Assembly (NCBI RefSeq): GCF_905147365.1
Contig: NC_056408.1
Location: forward strand, 11,036,001-11,100,000
DNA: 64,000 bases
Reading direction: 5' to 3'
Origin: Aricia agestis
Lineage: Eukaryota; Arthropoda; Insecta; Lepidoptera; Lycaenidae
Shown: positions 1-12,803 of the stretch, in pieces
How the letters are laid out: each line of letters starts with the position of its first letter
Numbering within the stretch: the stretch's first letter is position 1
Made by a program: the position numbers and the translations under genes
Notes under the pieces: generated by a model
Database searches by the model: none
Told to the model about the DNA's origin: nothing
The model's input: the letters and a program-made list of their open reading frames with translations, nothing else

Positions 1-317
1 AATGGGCCGGCTCGACCGGAGAAATACCACGGGCTCATCACAGAAAACCGGCGTGAAACAGTGCTTGCGCTGTGTTTCGCCGCGTGAGTGAGTTTACCGG
101 AGGCCCAACCTACCCTTTTCCCCTCCCTACCCCTATTTCCTTTCCTACCCTCCTCTATTCCCTTCTCTACCCTCCCCTGTTACCCTATTCCCTCATAAAA
201 GGCCGGCAACGCACCTGCAGCTCTTCTGATGCTGCGAGTGTCCATTGGCGACGGAAGTTGCTTTCCATTGCACGTGACCCGTTTGCTCGTTTGCCCCCTT
301 ATTTCATAAAAAAAAAC
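1..317 (+). mobile_element. CCCTA-rich SINE family, copy 1 (5' cut by window)
   Basis: This matches six other copies in the window: GGCTCGACCGG (B-box-like), an inverted GCGCTTGCGC-type hairpin, a pyrimidine block of CCCTA/CCCTATTCC units, the GCAGCTCTTCTGATGCTGCG core, and a poly(A) tail after TTTCAT. The head is cut by the window start. An open frame at 72-506 runs through it and is not a gene. Confidence 0.85.
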
Positions 318-2286
318 AATCTCCGAAATATATATAATATATTATCTACTGTAGCAGGTTCTCTACGCAAATATGCAACCAGGTCTAAACGAGCTAGGTA
401 TTACTTTTATTTTCCACATTATATTTTTTGCCGCCGCTCGCGCTGCTTACTGTATTATGATATATCAATTTCACGCACGGATGACATTAAACATCTTACT
501 TTCTAACTACCAGTCAGTAGCTGATCGATTGCGCGGAAAATCGCTCTGATTCTCCGTAAATATTTTGACGGATTCGAGAATCGTATTACAAAACTTCTTC
601 ATAGCCTACTGTTTCTTGACGGATCGGTCCCTCGGGTCAATTCCGGACAAACAGTAGCAAAATACAACAATGCGTCAAAGAAATATTATGTCCCCGATGA
701 TTGCTAAGTTGAATAAAGACGTTCTTTATTTAAAAACTCCGAAATACCCAATGCTTTTGGGATTAGTTGTTACTTGTTACTTTGAAGATAGTATTGTAAT
801 AGTAGTAGTAGAGTGAGCACATAATATTTGCATTACCTCTTCACAACCTATGTTATTAACTAGTTTTATATAGTTTTAACGACGCAGCAGTCTGTGCTTT
901 ATTCAAAACTCTACAATTTTAACTATCAATTATTATTCTATACAAAATATTTGAAATAATAATGACGCTATAGCCTATATCTATAGAAGGTCAAAGACTT
1001 TATAAATCAAATGTATTACAGAAACATAATACACAATTATGGTATTGCTAAAAGTGACGCCTACAAACCTGAATACACGTTAGTCCTATTAAAAACCATC
1101 TACCTACACTTCGATTTCAATTACTATCAAATTAACAGTTATTAACACAAATTAAATATGGAAAAAGACAATCTATTTGCACATAAAAGCGCAGACAATT
1201 CAGATTGTGCTGCACCGAAGGCGGTCGCAAAAAGAGCTCCGCTCAGAATGAGTAATGATGCCGGCTCCACGTTGTGAGGATTTCGAAAATACCGCTCCGT
1301 CGCAGCCGTAGACAATGATTGAAATTTAGAAAATAATTGAGTAATGGATAAGGTTTGCTTTATAAATGCCGCCCGTGGATCCAACATACGACTCGAAAGA
1401 CTATTAGAATATCATGCGGCGTTTTTGTTGGCATATCAAACAAATCAATTTAAGTTTCAACAGTTTTGAGCTTTTGTGCAATGTTTTGAAGTCAGTTATA
1501 AATTGTACTTTCTTAATGTTTTTGATCAAAATATTATGATAATAGGCATCAAAGCCACTTGTTTATATAATATCTAGAGTATAGTCAATAGCTTACTAGG
1601 AATCACACCATTAGGTATCTATAATATCTCATTAAGAAAATTCTGACTCATCGATTTTATTTTCACATACTAGAGCAAAAAGATAACTTATGTACGCTGT
1701 ATACTTTAATTAAATACTACAACTGTATACAGGCCTGTAATAATATGTATACAGTATGTAGTATAAAAAAAGTTAAAACAATAAACTTGGTAACACTATC
1801 GCTAATCGGTATCGGTAACACAATGAAAAGCCTCTTTTAAAAATGAATATAAATAGAGTACTACCCTATTGGTATTGCTAGATTTCTTAACACCACCTTT
1901 ATTGCAAAAAAGAAAAGCAAAACGAATGGAAATTGTTCACGGACAAAAGAAAAGTGTTGGTCCAAAGACTCGGTATTAAACAAGTAGAAAATAAAGTTAA
2001 TTATGTAAAAAAGAATTTGTTTATTAAACATGTAACTGAATATAATACTATATCTGTTAAAGAATATTATATTAATATTATATAAACGTAATTTTTACAA
2101 TTCTAAAAGGCTTACTATAAAAATACAAAACTAAACTATCTTATAAATAAACACTAATATACATACACTAGAAGTAAAAAATTAAGTCTAGTTAATTATT
2201 ATGTACGAGTATATAATAGTTGAAATATTTTTTATTTTTCTAATGAGTATTTTCAGTGCAGTCGCTTTATTTTCTTTTAATTGTAG
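318..2286. other. intergenic, no feature recognised
   Basis: AT-rich DNA with short open frames only (such as 1142-1387 on the minus strand), none with a recognisable domain or splice support. Confidence 0.6.
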
Positions 2287-2367
2287 TTGAGGACGTGGCT
2301 TGCGTGCTGATGAGGACTTTTCCAAGACTGAGCTCTATACATGAGCTGAAGCCAGTGACTTTGGAAG
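2287..2367 (+). other. candidate isolated exon
   Basis: A pyrimidine-rich stretch and TTGTAG precede 2287, and GAAG|GTAATA follows 2367. One frame is open for all 81 nt and reads EDVACVLMRTFPRLSSIH and on. No partner exon was found, so this may be chance or a noncoding RNA exon. Confidence 0.2.
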
Positions 2368-2665
2368 GTAATATTGTATTGTTTATTATCTATTTATATA
2401 AAATAAAAATATTTTTTAATTATGACTTATAGTCACGCGAAAACTCGAAAACGGCTGAACCGATTTGGCTGATTTCAGTCAAGAAATATTCGTGGAAATC
2501 CAGGGATGGTTTGTATTAATCTTTTATTATCTAGCAAATAATAAAAATTTGCAACTTTAATATTAGTTTAAGATAAAAATTATGATTCCAAAAATTATGA
2601 AATTGCTTACTACATTTTATAAATTATAGATTCTAAAGTAACTAAAAAATTGATTAAACCCTACA

Positions 2666-2713
2666 ACGAAACATAATTTAATATTAAACTCCTAATATTA
2701 AATTATGTTTCGT
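2666..2713. repeat. perfect 21-bp hairpin
   Basis: The arms 2666-2686 and 2693-2713 pair perfectly around a 6-nt loop (AACTCC). Confidence 0.9.
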
Positions 2714-4704
2714 ACAACAAAAATGAAGTAAATATAGATACATCCTAGTCTTTTGATCACATTTACATTATTTCAAGTTAATCCGTAACATAAAACTTTA
2801 TAAATGAAAATTAAATCAATAGCCCCGGCCGCGTTCCGTCCGAACAAAGGCCGATGATACCTAAGCCGATCCTCCGCCGGAGAAAAATAGTAGGAAATCC
2901 ATTAATAACTGTCACGACTCCTTGTTAAATGCATACAATACTCGGGCCTTTTTAAAAGACTCACAATAGCGACTTGGCTAAATTAAAAGTTTTTCGATAC
3001 AGCGCGGAACTGAAAATGGATAATTATTATGTACAGTACGTTGAGTATATTTCCTACTCTTTCCGATGTGTAAAAATTACATAAGGGTTACGTATAACTA
3101 GCAGGTGACCTAATATATATAAGTTGATGCTTTTTTGCGTTGATAAAAAGAACGATCTTTACATTTTTAAAATGTTCATCTAAGAATGTTCATAACTTTA
3201 ACGTTATATAAGTGATTATATGGCAATTAAAAAATTTATAAGGCAATTAAATAGAAGCCTATATAATATGGCAATTGATAATACGCAAGTTTCGCGATGA
3301 CAAGCTGGCACTATTTTAAAAATGGTCTTGATTTGTCTATTTTTTTTTTTCGATTGGAATATAAATTATTTATTTCCTGCTAACGTATGAAGACATCTTT
3401 TCAAAAATTTATTCTTCCAGCTGTACCAAAAATGTCACAGCACAGTTTTGTAAAGGCATACGTCGTCTAAAGAAAAAAGATATAACTAATGATGTTAGTG
3501 ACTTCTTAGAGGACATAATATGGTCGGATTTACGCTTATGTAGTTCAGTGACAATCTGCAAATTTATGACGAAAATACTTGTTTAAATAAAAACAGACGT
3601 AGAAATAACTCGCGCTGAAATTGGATTAAGCATAATCTGCTGACAGCTTTAATTAATTAGTTAACATATTCTAAACCTGTTCTTAATGTGTAAAATAATA
3701 GAGATGAAGTAACGTTGAGAAAATATTATGTGCATCGGATTTTTTCACTAAAAATAATTGTGGGTACTCGAATAAGAAGGCGAATTGTAAAGCTTCATAC
3801 GTATTTAATGTGAAAATTGTTATAAAGACGTATGTGAGCTTCGTAATTTGGACCACTCCTCCACCCTCCAAACTATAAATACCTATAACAGCTTACCTAA
3901 CATTTTGGATGTTTAAAACTAAGACAATTTGACTATAGTACTGTACTGAAACGCACAACGGTACGGTAACGTAGATGCCCAGTAACTGGTACGTTGTTCC
4001 TCCGAAACAATCATATGAGCAAACAGATCACTTAATGGAAAGTCATTACCATCACTCATAGAAACCCACCACATCAGGAGACAAGCAAGTACTAAACACG
4101 ACGTACAGCAAACTTTGGCCATGCAAAGTCGAATCAAATAGCGTCATACTCCCAATCTTAGTAATATTTGAAACATTTTCTCTCAAACTTTGTTTCCTCC
4201 AGTCCCGCGACTGGCGATGTTTGATTGACTTATCAGTAGATCAGCTTACGCGGGGGCGCTGCTGTCCAATCATCGGGCGATACCATCTCCTCATACTCCG
4301 ACAGCTGACGTGATCCCCCGCCATTGTTATGACGTGGGACACTAAACAAACGAATTTAAGAAAGCTTGTTCCAGCTTAGCCTTCGAGACATGGGTTAAGG
4401 CTTTTCTGTGAATTGTCAGAAATACATTTTCACTTAAGTTGCTTTTATCAAGTATCAGAAAGATAATAGTCATTGTAGAAATTAACTTTCTAATACATAT
4501 ATCAAAGCTTTTAAAAATACATTTCCGAAAGCAAATCATGTGTTTGAACTACTCCATATACGGCAAAGCTGGTCGTATCCGGTCAAACTGACTACGACCC
4601 GGCTCCTGACACTGGATTGCCAGGTCAGTCTATGATACTATACAGCTGTTCTTGTAAAATTAATGGTTAAGTATAACTTAATAATTGTCAAAATTTCGGC
4701 CAAC

Positions 4705-4755
4705 GGCCAAAAGCATACCATATCCATTGTCCATGGATATGGTATGCTTTTGGCC
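4705..4755. repeat. perfect 22-bp hairpin
   Basis: The arms 4705-4726 (GGCCAAAAGCATACCATATC..) and 4734-4755 pair perfectly around a 7-nt loop. Confidence 0.9.
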
Positions 4756-4842
4756 ACCGTCACATACGCTTTTTTTTTCAAAAAAAAAAAAACCAAGGTA
4801 ATTTTTAATGCGACCAAACGATACACTAAAACAAAATAATCT

Positions 4843-5340
4843 ATATAATATTATAAAGCGGAAGAGTTTGTTAGTTAGTTAGTTTGTTTGTTTGTTTGTT
4901 TGAAGACTATTGGTCCGATTTGAAATGTTTTTTCAGTGTTAGATAGTCCATTTATCGAGGAAGGCATTAGGCTATATTTTATCACGCTAAGACTAATAGA
5001 AGCAAAGAACTAAGACTAATAGAGGAAAATGTGGAAAAAAACAGGGGGAAATTATTTAAAAGGGCTTATTTGAACGCGCTAATCTCAGGAACTACTGGTC
5101 CAATTTCAAAAATTCTTTCAGTGTTAGATAGCCCAGTTATTGAGAAAGGCTATGGGCTATATTTTATCACGCTAAAACTAATAGGAGCGAAGAAATAGAG
5201 GAAAATGTGGGGAAAACGGGAAAATTTATTTGAATGGGCTTATTTAAACGCGCTGATCTCAGGAACTACTGGTCCGATTTGAAAAATTCTTTCAGTTTTA
5301 GATAGCCCAGTTATAGAAAAAGGTTATAGGCCATATTTAA
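4843..5340 (+). repeat. tandem ~175-185 bp repeats in a Helitron-like element
   Basis: Units begin at 4906, 5091 and 5265 with ACTAYTGGTCCRATTT, TTTCAGTGTTAGATAG and TATTTTATCACGCTAA. A (GTTA)n(GTTT)n microsatellite precedes them at about 4869-4902. Confidence 0.8.
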
Positions 5341-7539
5341 ATTTTTTTTTGTTAAGATAAGACGTGCAAATTTAAAATTTTTGACAAAAGCGTGGCTTTC
5401 GATCATTAACATAACAGAAAATAGCCATGGCCTAAAATATGTTGTCATTTAGATTACTGAAATACTTAATTCATCACGTTTTTTTTTAAATATTATTTGA
5501 ATAATCGATTGCCTTGCCCAGAAAACTGATCACGTTGAGCTATAAACTATTTATTCTTATTAGTTTAAACGTTCTCATAACAAATTAATAGAATTTAGGT
5601 TTTTGCCATGTTTTTCGGTATTTTCGCCACTGTGCGGCGTCAGAAACTCGCTCGGGGCTATATTTTGCTAAATAGATGGAAAAAGTATAAGTTTTCAATA
5701 CTAACTCGATCAAAATAGAGTCGGATATCGATTTAAAATTTTTAATTACATCTCGATGGTAATTAAGGGAAGACCTCCTGACCCATTTTAAAAGTTTTAT
5801 ATGAACGATCGGCGCAAACGAGGGGAGTGATAAATGGAGAACATCAATCAGACGAATTTAAGTGTTGCGAATTTTCACCATTGCTAAATTATCGTTATTA
5901 AGAACCCTTTTATTTTGAATCAAAGTTGCGAAGTTGAATAAGATGTATACGATTTGGTATCGATTGGAGCGCGGAGTTCTTCGTTGGTAAAGTTTCGAGG
6001 AAATTAGATTTCAAATTTTGTTCTACGATATTATCAACATTTATGTTTATTGGGGAAAAAAAACAAATGTGTTGTGCTTGTGAGTTGTGACCCATTCAGT
6101 AAAATCAACGGAATTTATAGTGAATGTTTGTGTTTTTTAATTTCGTATTATTTTGTATATCGGCAATCGGCATTCGCCGAACGAATCTACTTTATTAAAG
6201 AGTTTTGGTCTTACATATTGTATACAAAATCATTGCTTAATCTTATTTAATTAAAATAAGTGAACAACAATGTAACACGTTATATTGACACAATTACCAT
6301 ATTTAATTAATTGTTTAAATATCAAAAACCTGTCATATAATAAAAATGTTCATTAGTCAAGTACCAAAATAATTAATCATAATTAAGGTATTGATAAGAA
6401 TGCGAACACAGGGGCAACATTGACAATGTTATCAAATGATGGACATTCGGCTATTGTGGAGGTAGTCCTTTTTAATGGTATACAATTTTAAAGGGCATTA
6501 ACCCACGACACATTTCCACCACTGTTACTCATGTAAAACTGCAGAAAATCAAAATTAAATAAAGATGCTAATAAAAATATGCACACTGTACAGAAAATAA
6601 TTAAAAATAGAACTACATAATATGTATCTGTTTCAAAAAACGCTCCGCATAAGGGTCAATTCAGACCGCAACGTGACGCGTAGATGCATTTCTAACACGT
6701 TCAGACCGGGACCTCATGAACTGGTATGTAGTATCCAAACGGGGCAAATCTTCATATGGCCACCGGTGGTACATCACCGCCCCATAAACCGAAAGACCTG
6801 CCGGGCGGGGTGCGCCACCGGTGGACACGGCCAACGATTATGCACGAATTATGCATTCTCTCTCTTTCTAACGATCTAATAATCCTATAATAGGTCAATT
6901 GTTTTGTATCATCACTCATCACGCGTGGATGTATCAGATCAGATGGCTTCTTACTATACCAGCCTTAGAAAAACCCTAAAGTGGTACCGCAAACTTACCA
7001 TCGAGATTGTGATCGAGTGTGATTAGTGTCGACTGAACTAAATGGCGTTTTTAATTTTTGCTTATAAAGTAGCATTCCAAAATGGACTTCGACAGAAAAA
7101 CTTGCGAAATTTCCATAAGAAAAGACCATAAGCTTGAAGATAAATCAAAGACAATATTACGTAAAGTTAAAAAGTATCGCCCCAACTATTAATCAACATT
7201 CGATAACGTAACTCAAAATGGGCGGTCTGTTTCACCAAATGATTTATATAGATCATTTTGGATCAATTTAATTCGTATCGAGAGCATTACATATAGGTAA
7301 TAAATGACAGGCCGGCCCCCTTTGAAATATCAGCCAATTAAATAAACAACGAATATTAATTTAGTGATTTTAGAACATTTAAGGACTACCATTTATCCTA
7401 ATTACCTAGTCTAAATAAATGAATATACTTTATTGCATATAAATTCAGTAAAGGATAATTTTTTTGAAGAATCGTAAAATTCCTTAATAATTTTAAATTA
7501 CCAACTAACTGTGTCTAAATTTCAAATACTCCTAACAAC
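5341..7539. other. intergenic, one GC-richer block
   Basis: 6640-6880 is richer in GC and starts TAAGGGTCAATTCAGACCGC, resembling a Harbinger MITE left end, but I found no matching right end. The rest is AT-rich with no gene seen. Confidence 0.45.
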
Positions 7540-7542
7540 TAA

Positions 7543-7917
7543 GGGTGGGTTGCACAAGAGGCGTGGTTAAAGTTAAAGTTATGGTCAAAGTTATGGTTAT
7601 AGTTAAGGCTAATTTAACTTTAACCATAACTTTGACCACAGAATTTGATAGAAGACGTTGCTGGTCCGACAATGGCTTTAAAGGAACGTGGGCGGGGGCG
7701 CTGCTGGTAAAGGAGAACTGTCAAAAATGGCGATTTTGTATGATGACAGCGTTAGTTTCTTTTTTCGCCACGTGCATTTAAAGCCTTGTCGCGCTCTATG
7801 GTCATGGTTAAATATGTCGTCCATTTTTGACTTTAACCAAAGATTTAACATTTTGCATTGTAGTTATAGTTAAAGTTACAGTTATAGTTAAAGTACCTAA
7901 GTTGGTGCAACCCACCC
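7543..7917 (+). mobile_element. Harbinger-type MITE, family GGGTGGGTTGCAC, copy 1
   Basis: The terminal inverted repeats are GGGTGGGTTGCAC and its complement at 7911-7917 and inward, flanked by TAA on both sides (7540-7542, 7918-7920). A 3-bp TWA duplication is the mark of PIF/Harbinger elements. Next to the ends are repeats of the form (GTTAAAGTTATAGTTA)n. Confidence 0.85.
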
Positions 7918-8621
7918 TAAATAGACGGAGGCGCTTAGCCAAAATATTATTTAATTAATACCTACTATTAGCTTTCAAACCTCCTCAAGGGAGAACGACA
8001 GTTCATGATCTCAAAGATCCATACAGGTTTGGCTCCTGATAGGTGAACGATATAAATTAAACAATGGTACGGTTTCATTTTATCGTTACTCACTTATCGT
8101 CATCAAAAAAGTAATTTCGGTGATGCTCTGCTTATATCAGAGATGTATGAGACAAATTGCTACTGAGTACTGTTAGTTTTTACTACCACAGTTAAGTGTT
8201 GCCTATAACGTTACGCTAAAATTCGTTAATAGCGCAGGAACTCTACACTCTTGTGATAAAACCTAAGAATCTATTATACCTAAAGTATCTCAATAGCCAC
8301 CAAAATTGGTTACGTGGAATTAACATAAAGAGGTGATAGACAAGACAGCATACTACTATTACTACCTACTATATATTGTATACTAGTTTTTTATTCAATG
8401 ATAATATTCTCTGTCTAACCACTCTTACCTTAACTGCTTACATTTTTTTGCCAAACCTTATTATACTCAATCTAAAGCAGGAAGGCTATAAGTATTTCTT
8501 TAAAATACTTATGGCTTACCTTGCTAAGCTATTTACTAAAGTATTTATTAAAGTATAATTCAAATGTAAAATATTTTATTTTCGAGATTAGTCGAAAAAT
8601 TTTATATGATTTATGGCAATT

Positions 8622-8815
8622 GCCTTGATAGTTCTTAATATTGAACAAGTATTAAGTAGATGAAAAATTTTAAATCTACTTCGATTAAAAAGCACTTGCC
8701 TTGATAGTTCTTATTATTGAACAAGTATTAAGAGAAGAAAAAATTTAAATCTACTTCGATTAAAAGGCATTTAATTGCCTTGATAGTTCTGATTATTGAA
8801 CAAGTATTAGGATAT
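8622..8815 (+). repeat. tandem 76-79 bp repeat, about 2.5 copies
   Basis: Units start at 8622, 8698 and 8777 with GCCTTGATAGTTCT and ATTATTGAACAAGTATTA. The first two also share AAATCTACTTCGATTAAAA. Confidence 0.9.
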
Positions 8816-8867
8816 TATTATGAAATGTCATAACGACAGAAATTAGCATAGTTAATTAATTTTAATC

Positions 8868-9034
8868 CATTGGGAAGGTGTTTCTGTGTGTACTCTGTCT
8901 GTTACTTTTTCCGGCCTAAACCACTCAACCGATTTTGTTGGGTAATGGAAATACTTGATTTGAGTCCCGTATAAATGTACGGTTCCCCGGCGATAGATGG
9001 ATTTTGGCGCAACGGAGTAGCGGGCGTCATCTAG
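8868..9034 (+). mobile_element. Helitron-like repeat (GCGGGCGTCATCTAG end)
   Basis: It has the family pattern: CTGTCTGTTAC, CCTAAACCACTCAACCGATT, GAGTCCCG, GTACGGTTCC, then GGCGCAACGGAGTAGCGGGC and CATCTAG. The 3' hairpin followed by CTAG fits Helitrons. Confidence 0.75.
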
Positions 9035-9902
9035 TAATATTCTGTCTCTAGAAACGGGTACTGTCTAAGAACATGAAAAATTCATGTGCGTCCCACTCAT
9101 TACTAAATAAGAAATCAATAGTTTTCATTTTTTGAATGCGTTGAGTACAGCAGCTCCATCTGTTGACGTCAAAATAATTCTAATTCTGTCGTACAGAGTA
9201 CTATGACTACAAGAAACTGAGACCGCGGTAGTGCAGTAAAAAGGTACACGCTTAACGCCCTCTTTGGACGAGTAGCTTCAGCTATTTCAGTTAATGGTTT
9301 ATTACTGCATGATTTTAATGTTAGGTAACTCGAGATGATGATAAATAATTATTTATTACCCTATATAAATTATTATAGTAAAATACATTCTTAAAAGTGC
9401 TTGTCCTTGAAAATGGGATATTATAATATTATTATTGTCGTGTTGTGGGTCTAGTGCTTCCACAGATTGCCCATAGATGACACCTTATTGCATTTAAACT
9501 AGAATAATTGCATTTATGTTTTGACGTAGTTTTTACCAGATTATCAAAATGACAACATTTTCTTGCATTAACTGGCGTATCTAGTAACTAGTACCTATCA
9601 GGGCCATCGCATAAAAATAGAACTTGTACCTAGGTAATATCTAATAATAATGATATTCGAAAATCACTTACTATTCATTAATAATAATTGTCTTTTGATA
9701 TTTATTTTTTATTTCCCCCAAAGACTAACTTACTCTCAAACAGTATGTTAAAAGTTAATACTGTGGATATATGAATAAATGAAAGACGTATACTTACTGT
9801 GCTGGTTTTATTTTATTTACAAATAATAATCTTAGTATATTATATAAATAATGTAAATATTATATATAATACCTATAGGTATAACAATAATGTCGATAAT
9901 CT

Positions 9903-10050
9903 AGGGCTTATTTCATTTCATTCATTCATCTCAATAAAATGTCGCTAAGGCGACATTTTATTAATATATATATTAATGAATATATATATTAATAAAATGT
10001 ATATATTAATAATATATTAATGAATGAATGAATGAAATGAGGTAAGCCTC
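9903..10050. repeat. large inverted repeat, AT-rich
   Basis: GGCTTATTTCATTTCATTCA at the left pairs with TGAATGAAATGAGGTAAGCC at the right. Inside, AATAAAATGTCGC and GCGACATTTTATT (9933-9962) form a 13-bp stem, followed by ATATTAATATATT runs. Confidence 0.75.
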
Positions 10051-10896
10051 ATTATTTAACATTCTAGAAATCAAGATAGGTACTACAGGCAGTGTAGTAG
10101 TAAAACTAAAATTAAGTACAAAATACCCCAACTTTTTAACGTTATTTAAGGACTAGGTAAAGGGTACGGAGTCTCCTCATATTTTAGGGATACCGTATCA
10201 AAAATATTATGAATAGGGGAAATAACTAACAATAAGTTCACTTTATTTTATTGTCTTTCATATTTTTAACAATGTTTTTTTTAATAAATTAATAGTCGTG
10301 TAGAAATATTGGTAAGTACCTATTCCTTTTCTCATAGTTCCTGTCGAGTTCCAAATTTTCAAACATTCTAAAATGGTTTTGTAACAATTATACTAAATAC
10401 ATTAAATTTTCTTAATAGGTATGTTTAAATTTAAAAGTTACAAATACATAACATAAAATTTGGTACTTTACAAGACAACGAGATGGTACCTACTGCTATT
10501 TATTTATTTCCAAATAAAAAAAAACTAGTAATAAAGAAAGTAAATATTATCATTATCAATCAATAATCATAACAAAAATACACATTTTCAGAACTTGACA
10601 ATATTAAAATTAATATAATCCATAACTTATTTATAAATAATTCCTTCTCTTATACTATAACATAATAAACATCCTAAATTGTGCCATGTGTTATTGCTGA
10701 AAGCCTAAAAGAAATAAATCGCGCCGAATGTACGCGACGCTGCAGTGCTATAAATTGTTAAAAGCCATGTAAGCAGTTAGTGCAAGCTATAAAGTACTTT
10801 CGAGCACACTCGCCGCTCCATTTATTCGCCAAAGTGGCTTACATAGCTTCTCCCAGCTTTAAGATTCAATTTATAGTTTATCTCATAGAGACATAA

Positions 10897-11165
10897 GAGC
10901 ATCTTTTTGTAACATGTCGTAAAGTAGACTGGTTCAAATTGTATATTGTATGTAGCGCAACATCTTAGTGAACTTTAGGGTCTGTTTGCACCTACCGAAT
11001 AGAGTGGCGAGACAGTACTCTCGGCAATTTGATTGATACTCTACTTGGTAGATGTAATCAGGCCCTAAAGTTCACTATGATGTTGTGCTACATACAGGGA
11101 TATATTGAAAAGTCATTTGAACCAATCTACTTTTCGACTTCCAGAAATGATTAAATAAAGATGCT
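10897..11165. repeat. long inverted repeat (foldback element)
   Basis: The left arm (AAAGTAGACTGGTTCAAATTG .. TGTAGCGCAACATCTTAGTG) and the right arm (CACTATGATGTTGTGCTACA .. TTTGAACCAATCTACTTTT) pair with few mismatches. The centre carries GGGTCTGTTTGCACCTACC against GGTAGATGTAATCAGGCCC. It could be one foldback element or a MITE at the axis of another. Confidence 0.75.
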
Positions 11166-11212
11166 ATTATAACAACAAATACAGCTGCATGTCCTAGCCA
11201 ATACTTTTATCT

Positions 11213-11645
11213 ACAACGAGCTTTTGCCCGCGGCTTCGCTCGCGTTAAGAAGTATTATTATATACAAACTTTCATCCCCTATTTGAACCTCTTGGGGTTG
11301 GAATTTATCAAAATCCTTTCTTAGCGGATGCCTACGTAAAGTTAATATACCTAGCGGAATAGACCAACAATATCGAGCTGTCAAACGTAACCGAAATTGG
11401 TTTCATCTGTGTGTATATGTGTACGTATACATTGAACATGATTTCTATGAGATTAAATTGTCAACGTGCGGCACGTGCCGACTGGACGTCAAAAAAAGAG
11501 TGCTGCTGTCATGATCACACGTCTCTTTTTACCACGCAGTGTTACTGATAGTGACATCTCTCTTGCTCAGGCCTTTGTTTCTCTAGTCCGCTAGGTATAT
11601 TAACTTTATGGTCACCTTTGAGTTTTATATATAATATATAGATTA
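11213..11645 (-). mobile_element. Helitron-like repeat (reverse) split by a MITE
   Basis: The reverse complement ends in AACGCGAGCGAAGCCGCGGG followed by an AGCTCGT variant of the usual AGCTAGT. It matches the end of the element at 39944-40163. Confidence 0.6.
11337..11608. mobile_element. MITE with 22-bp inverted ends inside a Helitron-like repeat
   Basis: The ends TAAAGTTAATATACCTAGCG and CGCTAGGTATATTAACTTTA are perfect inverted repeats over about 22 bp. The flanking DNA (CCGCGGCTTCGCTCGCGTTA to the left) is a reverse-strand Helitron-like repeat, so this is a nested insertion. Confidence 0.75.
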
Positions 11646-12039
11646 ATCCATAAGAACGTACTACATTATAGATGGTGAAGAAAATAATGTCTTCAAAAAG
11701 ATCATATTAAGACCTTAATCGTCGTTATCGTACGCTTTAAAATGCATAGCAAGCGACATAATATTATTGCATTTCATACAAATAATAATGTTGACATCAT
11801 ATTCCAGTTTTCATCACCGTAAAATATAATGCAATCTAGGTAATATAAAACATTTTAATAATAATAATTATATTGTTAACGTTCACACAGTACCTTAATA
11901 CACCAGGGTAATCTAGCAAGAAGTACATTTTGGCTAATACAAAATTTCTTATGCTTAATACTTCTCATGAATCTTCACAGCGTCTTCCACTACAACATTT
12001 TCTTTTCTTCTTTCTTCTAGTATATTTTGGTCAAAGTAG

Positions 12040-12130
12040 CGAGGTCTTCCAGCCGTGAGATACCTGTAGAGACGAGCTTCTGATGCTATAGATCTACAAA
12101 AGCCCGGATCTACAGGGTAGATCACGAATG
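12040..12130 (-). ncRNA. mir-993: mir-993 microRNA precursor
   Basis: On the minus strand this folds into a microRNA hairpin. The 5p arm (12119 down to 12097) begins UACCCUGUAGAUCCGGGC, sharing the mir-10-family seed ACCCUGU. The 3p arm (12080 down to 12058) begins GAAGCUCGUCUCUACAGG, which I recognise as miR-993-3p. The arms pair almost throughout, and the pairing extends outward (GUGAUCUACC against GGUAUCUCAC), with a terminal loop of about 16 nt between them. mir-993 is a Hox-cluster microRNA in insects, so it supports the locus assignment. It lies on the strand opposite zen. A short open reading frame across it (11955-12173) is incidental. A MITE nest begins about 90 bp from the 5' side of the precursor. 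Confidence 0.95.
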
Positions 12131-12221
12131 TGCCATTTATATTTCTTCTTTGATTATCGTGTTCTTTCTTCACGATTACTATTCGATTTTAAATACTTGA
12201 GCATAAAAACTAAGGTTTTTA

Positions 12222-12800
12222 TGCCTGTTTTCACCAACCGCCCTTACCGCTAAGTATCCCCTAGCGGCCTTTTAGGGTCATGTATTTTTTAACAACAGAC
12301 ACGTTTTAGAAAACCCTTATGTTTTGCCAATATTCTTAGGGTGGGTTGCACCAACTTACTTTAACTATAAGTGTAACTTTAACTATAACTACAATGCAAA
12401 ATGTCAAATCTTTGGTTAAAGTCAAAAATGGACCCATATTTAACCATAACCTTGAGCTTGACAAGGTTTTGAATGAATGTGGCGAAAAAAGGAACTAACG
12501 CTGTCATCATACAAAAACGCCATTTTTGACAGTTCTCCTTTACCAGCAGCGCCCCCGCCCACGTTCATTTCAAGCCTTGTCGGACCAGCTGTCATCTGTC
12601 AAATTTTGTGGTCAAAGTTAAAGTGAAAGTTAGCCTTAACTTATCTAAGGCTAACTTTAACTTTAACCACGCCTCTGGTGCAACCCACCCTTAGAATCTA
12701 AGGACGTAGGCGACACATAAACAATAATTATATCTTGAAAGATACACTTAATGGCTGCTAGGGGACACCTAGCGTTAGGAGGTGGTTAGTGAAAACGGTC
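12222..12800. mobile_element. outer MITE interrupted by a Harbinger-type MITE
   Basis: The ends are inverted: GCCTGTTTTCACCAACC on the left and GGTTAGTGAAAACGGTC on the right, with imperfect subterminal pairing (CCCCTAGCGG with GCTAGGGG). The inner MITE splits it. The target-site duplication is not clear. It starts about 92 bp from mir-993. Confidence 0.65.
12339..12690 (-). mobile_element. Harbinger-type MITE, family GGGTGGGTTGCAC, copy 2 (nested)
   Basis: This is the same family as 7543-7917, in opposite orientation. The TIR is GGGTGGGTTGCACCA and a direct TTA duplication lies at 12336-12338 and 12691-12693. It is inserted inside another foldback element (about 12222-12800). Confidence 0.88.
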
Positions 12801-12803
12801 TAA

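Larger units (their letters stand above)
2368..4842. other. intergenic
   Basis: It contains a diverged repeat fragment at about 2425-2520 (AACTCGAAAACGGCTGAACC) and the two perfect hairpins listed separately. Nothing else is supported. Confidence 0.55.

Noticed and set aside
72..506. 144-codon open frame and similar ones at 17526-17729, 26792-27007 and 38410-38592
   Set aside because: They translate the pyrimidine-rich tract of the repeated SINE; the same Pro/Leu/Ser-rich peptide recurs with every copy.
11955..12173. 72-codon minus-strand open frame
   Set aside because: It runs through the mir-993 hairpin; the sequence is explained by the microRNA.
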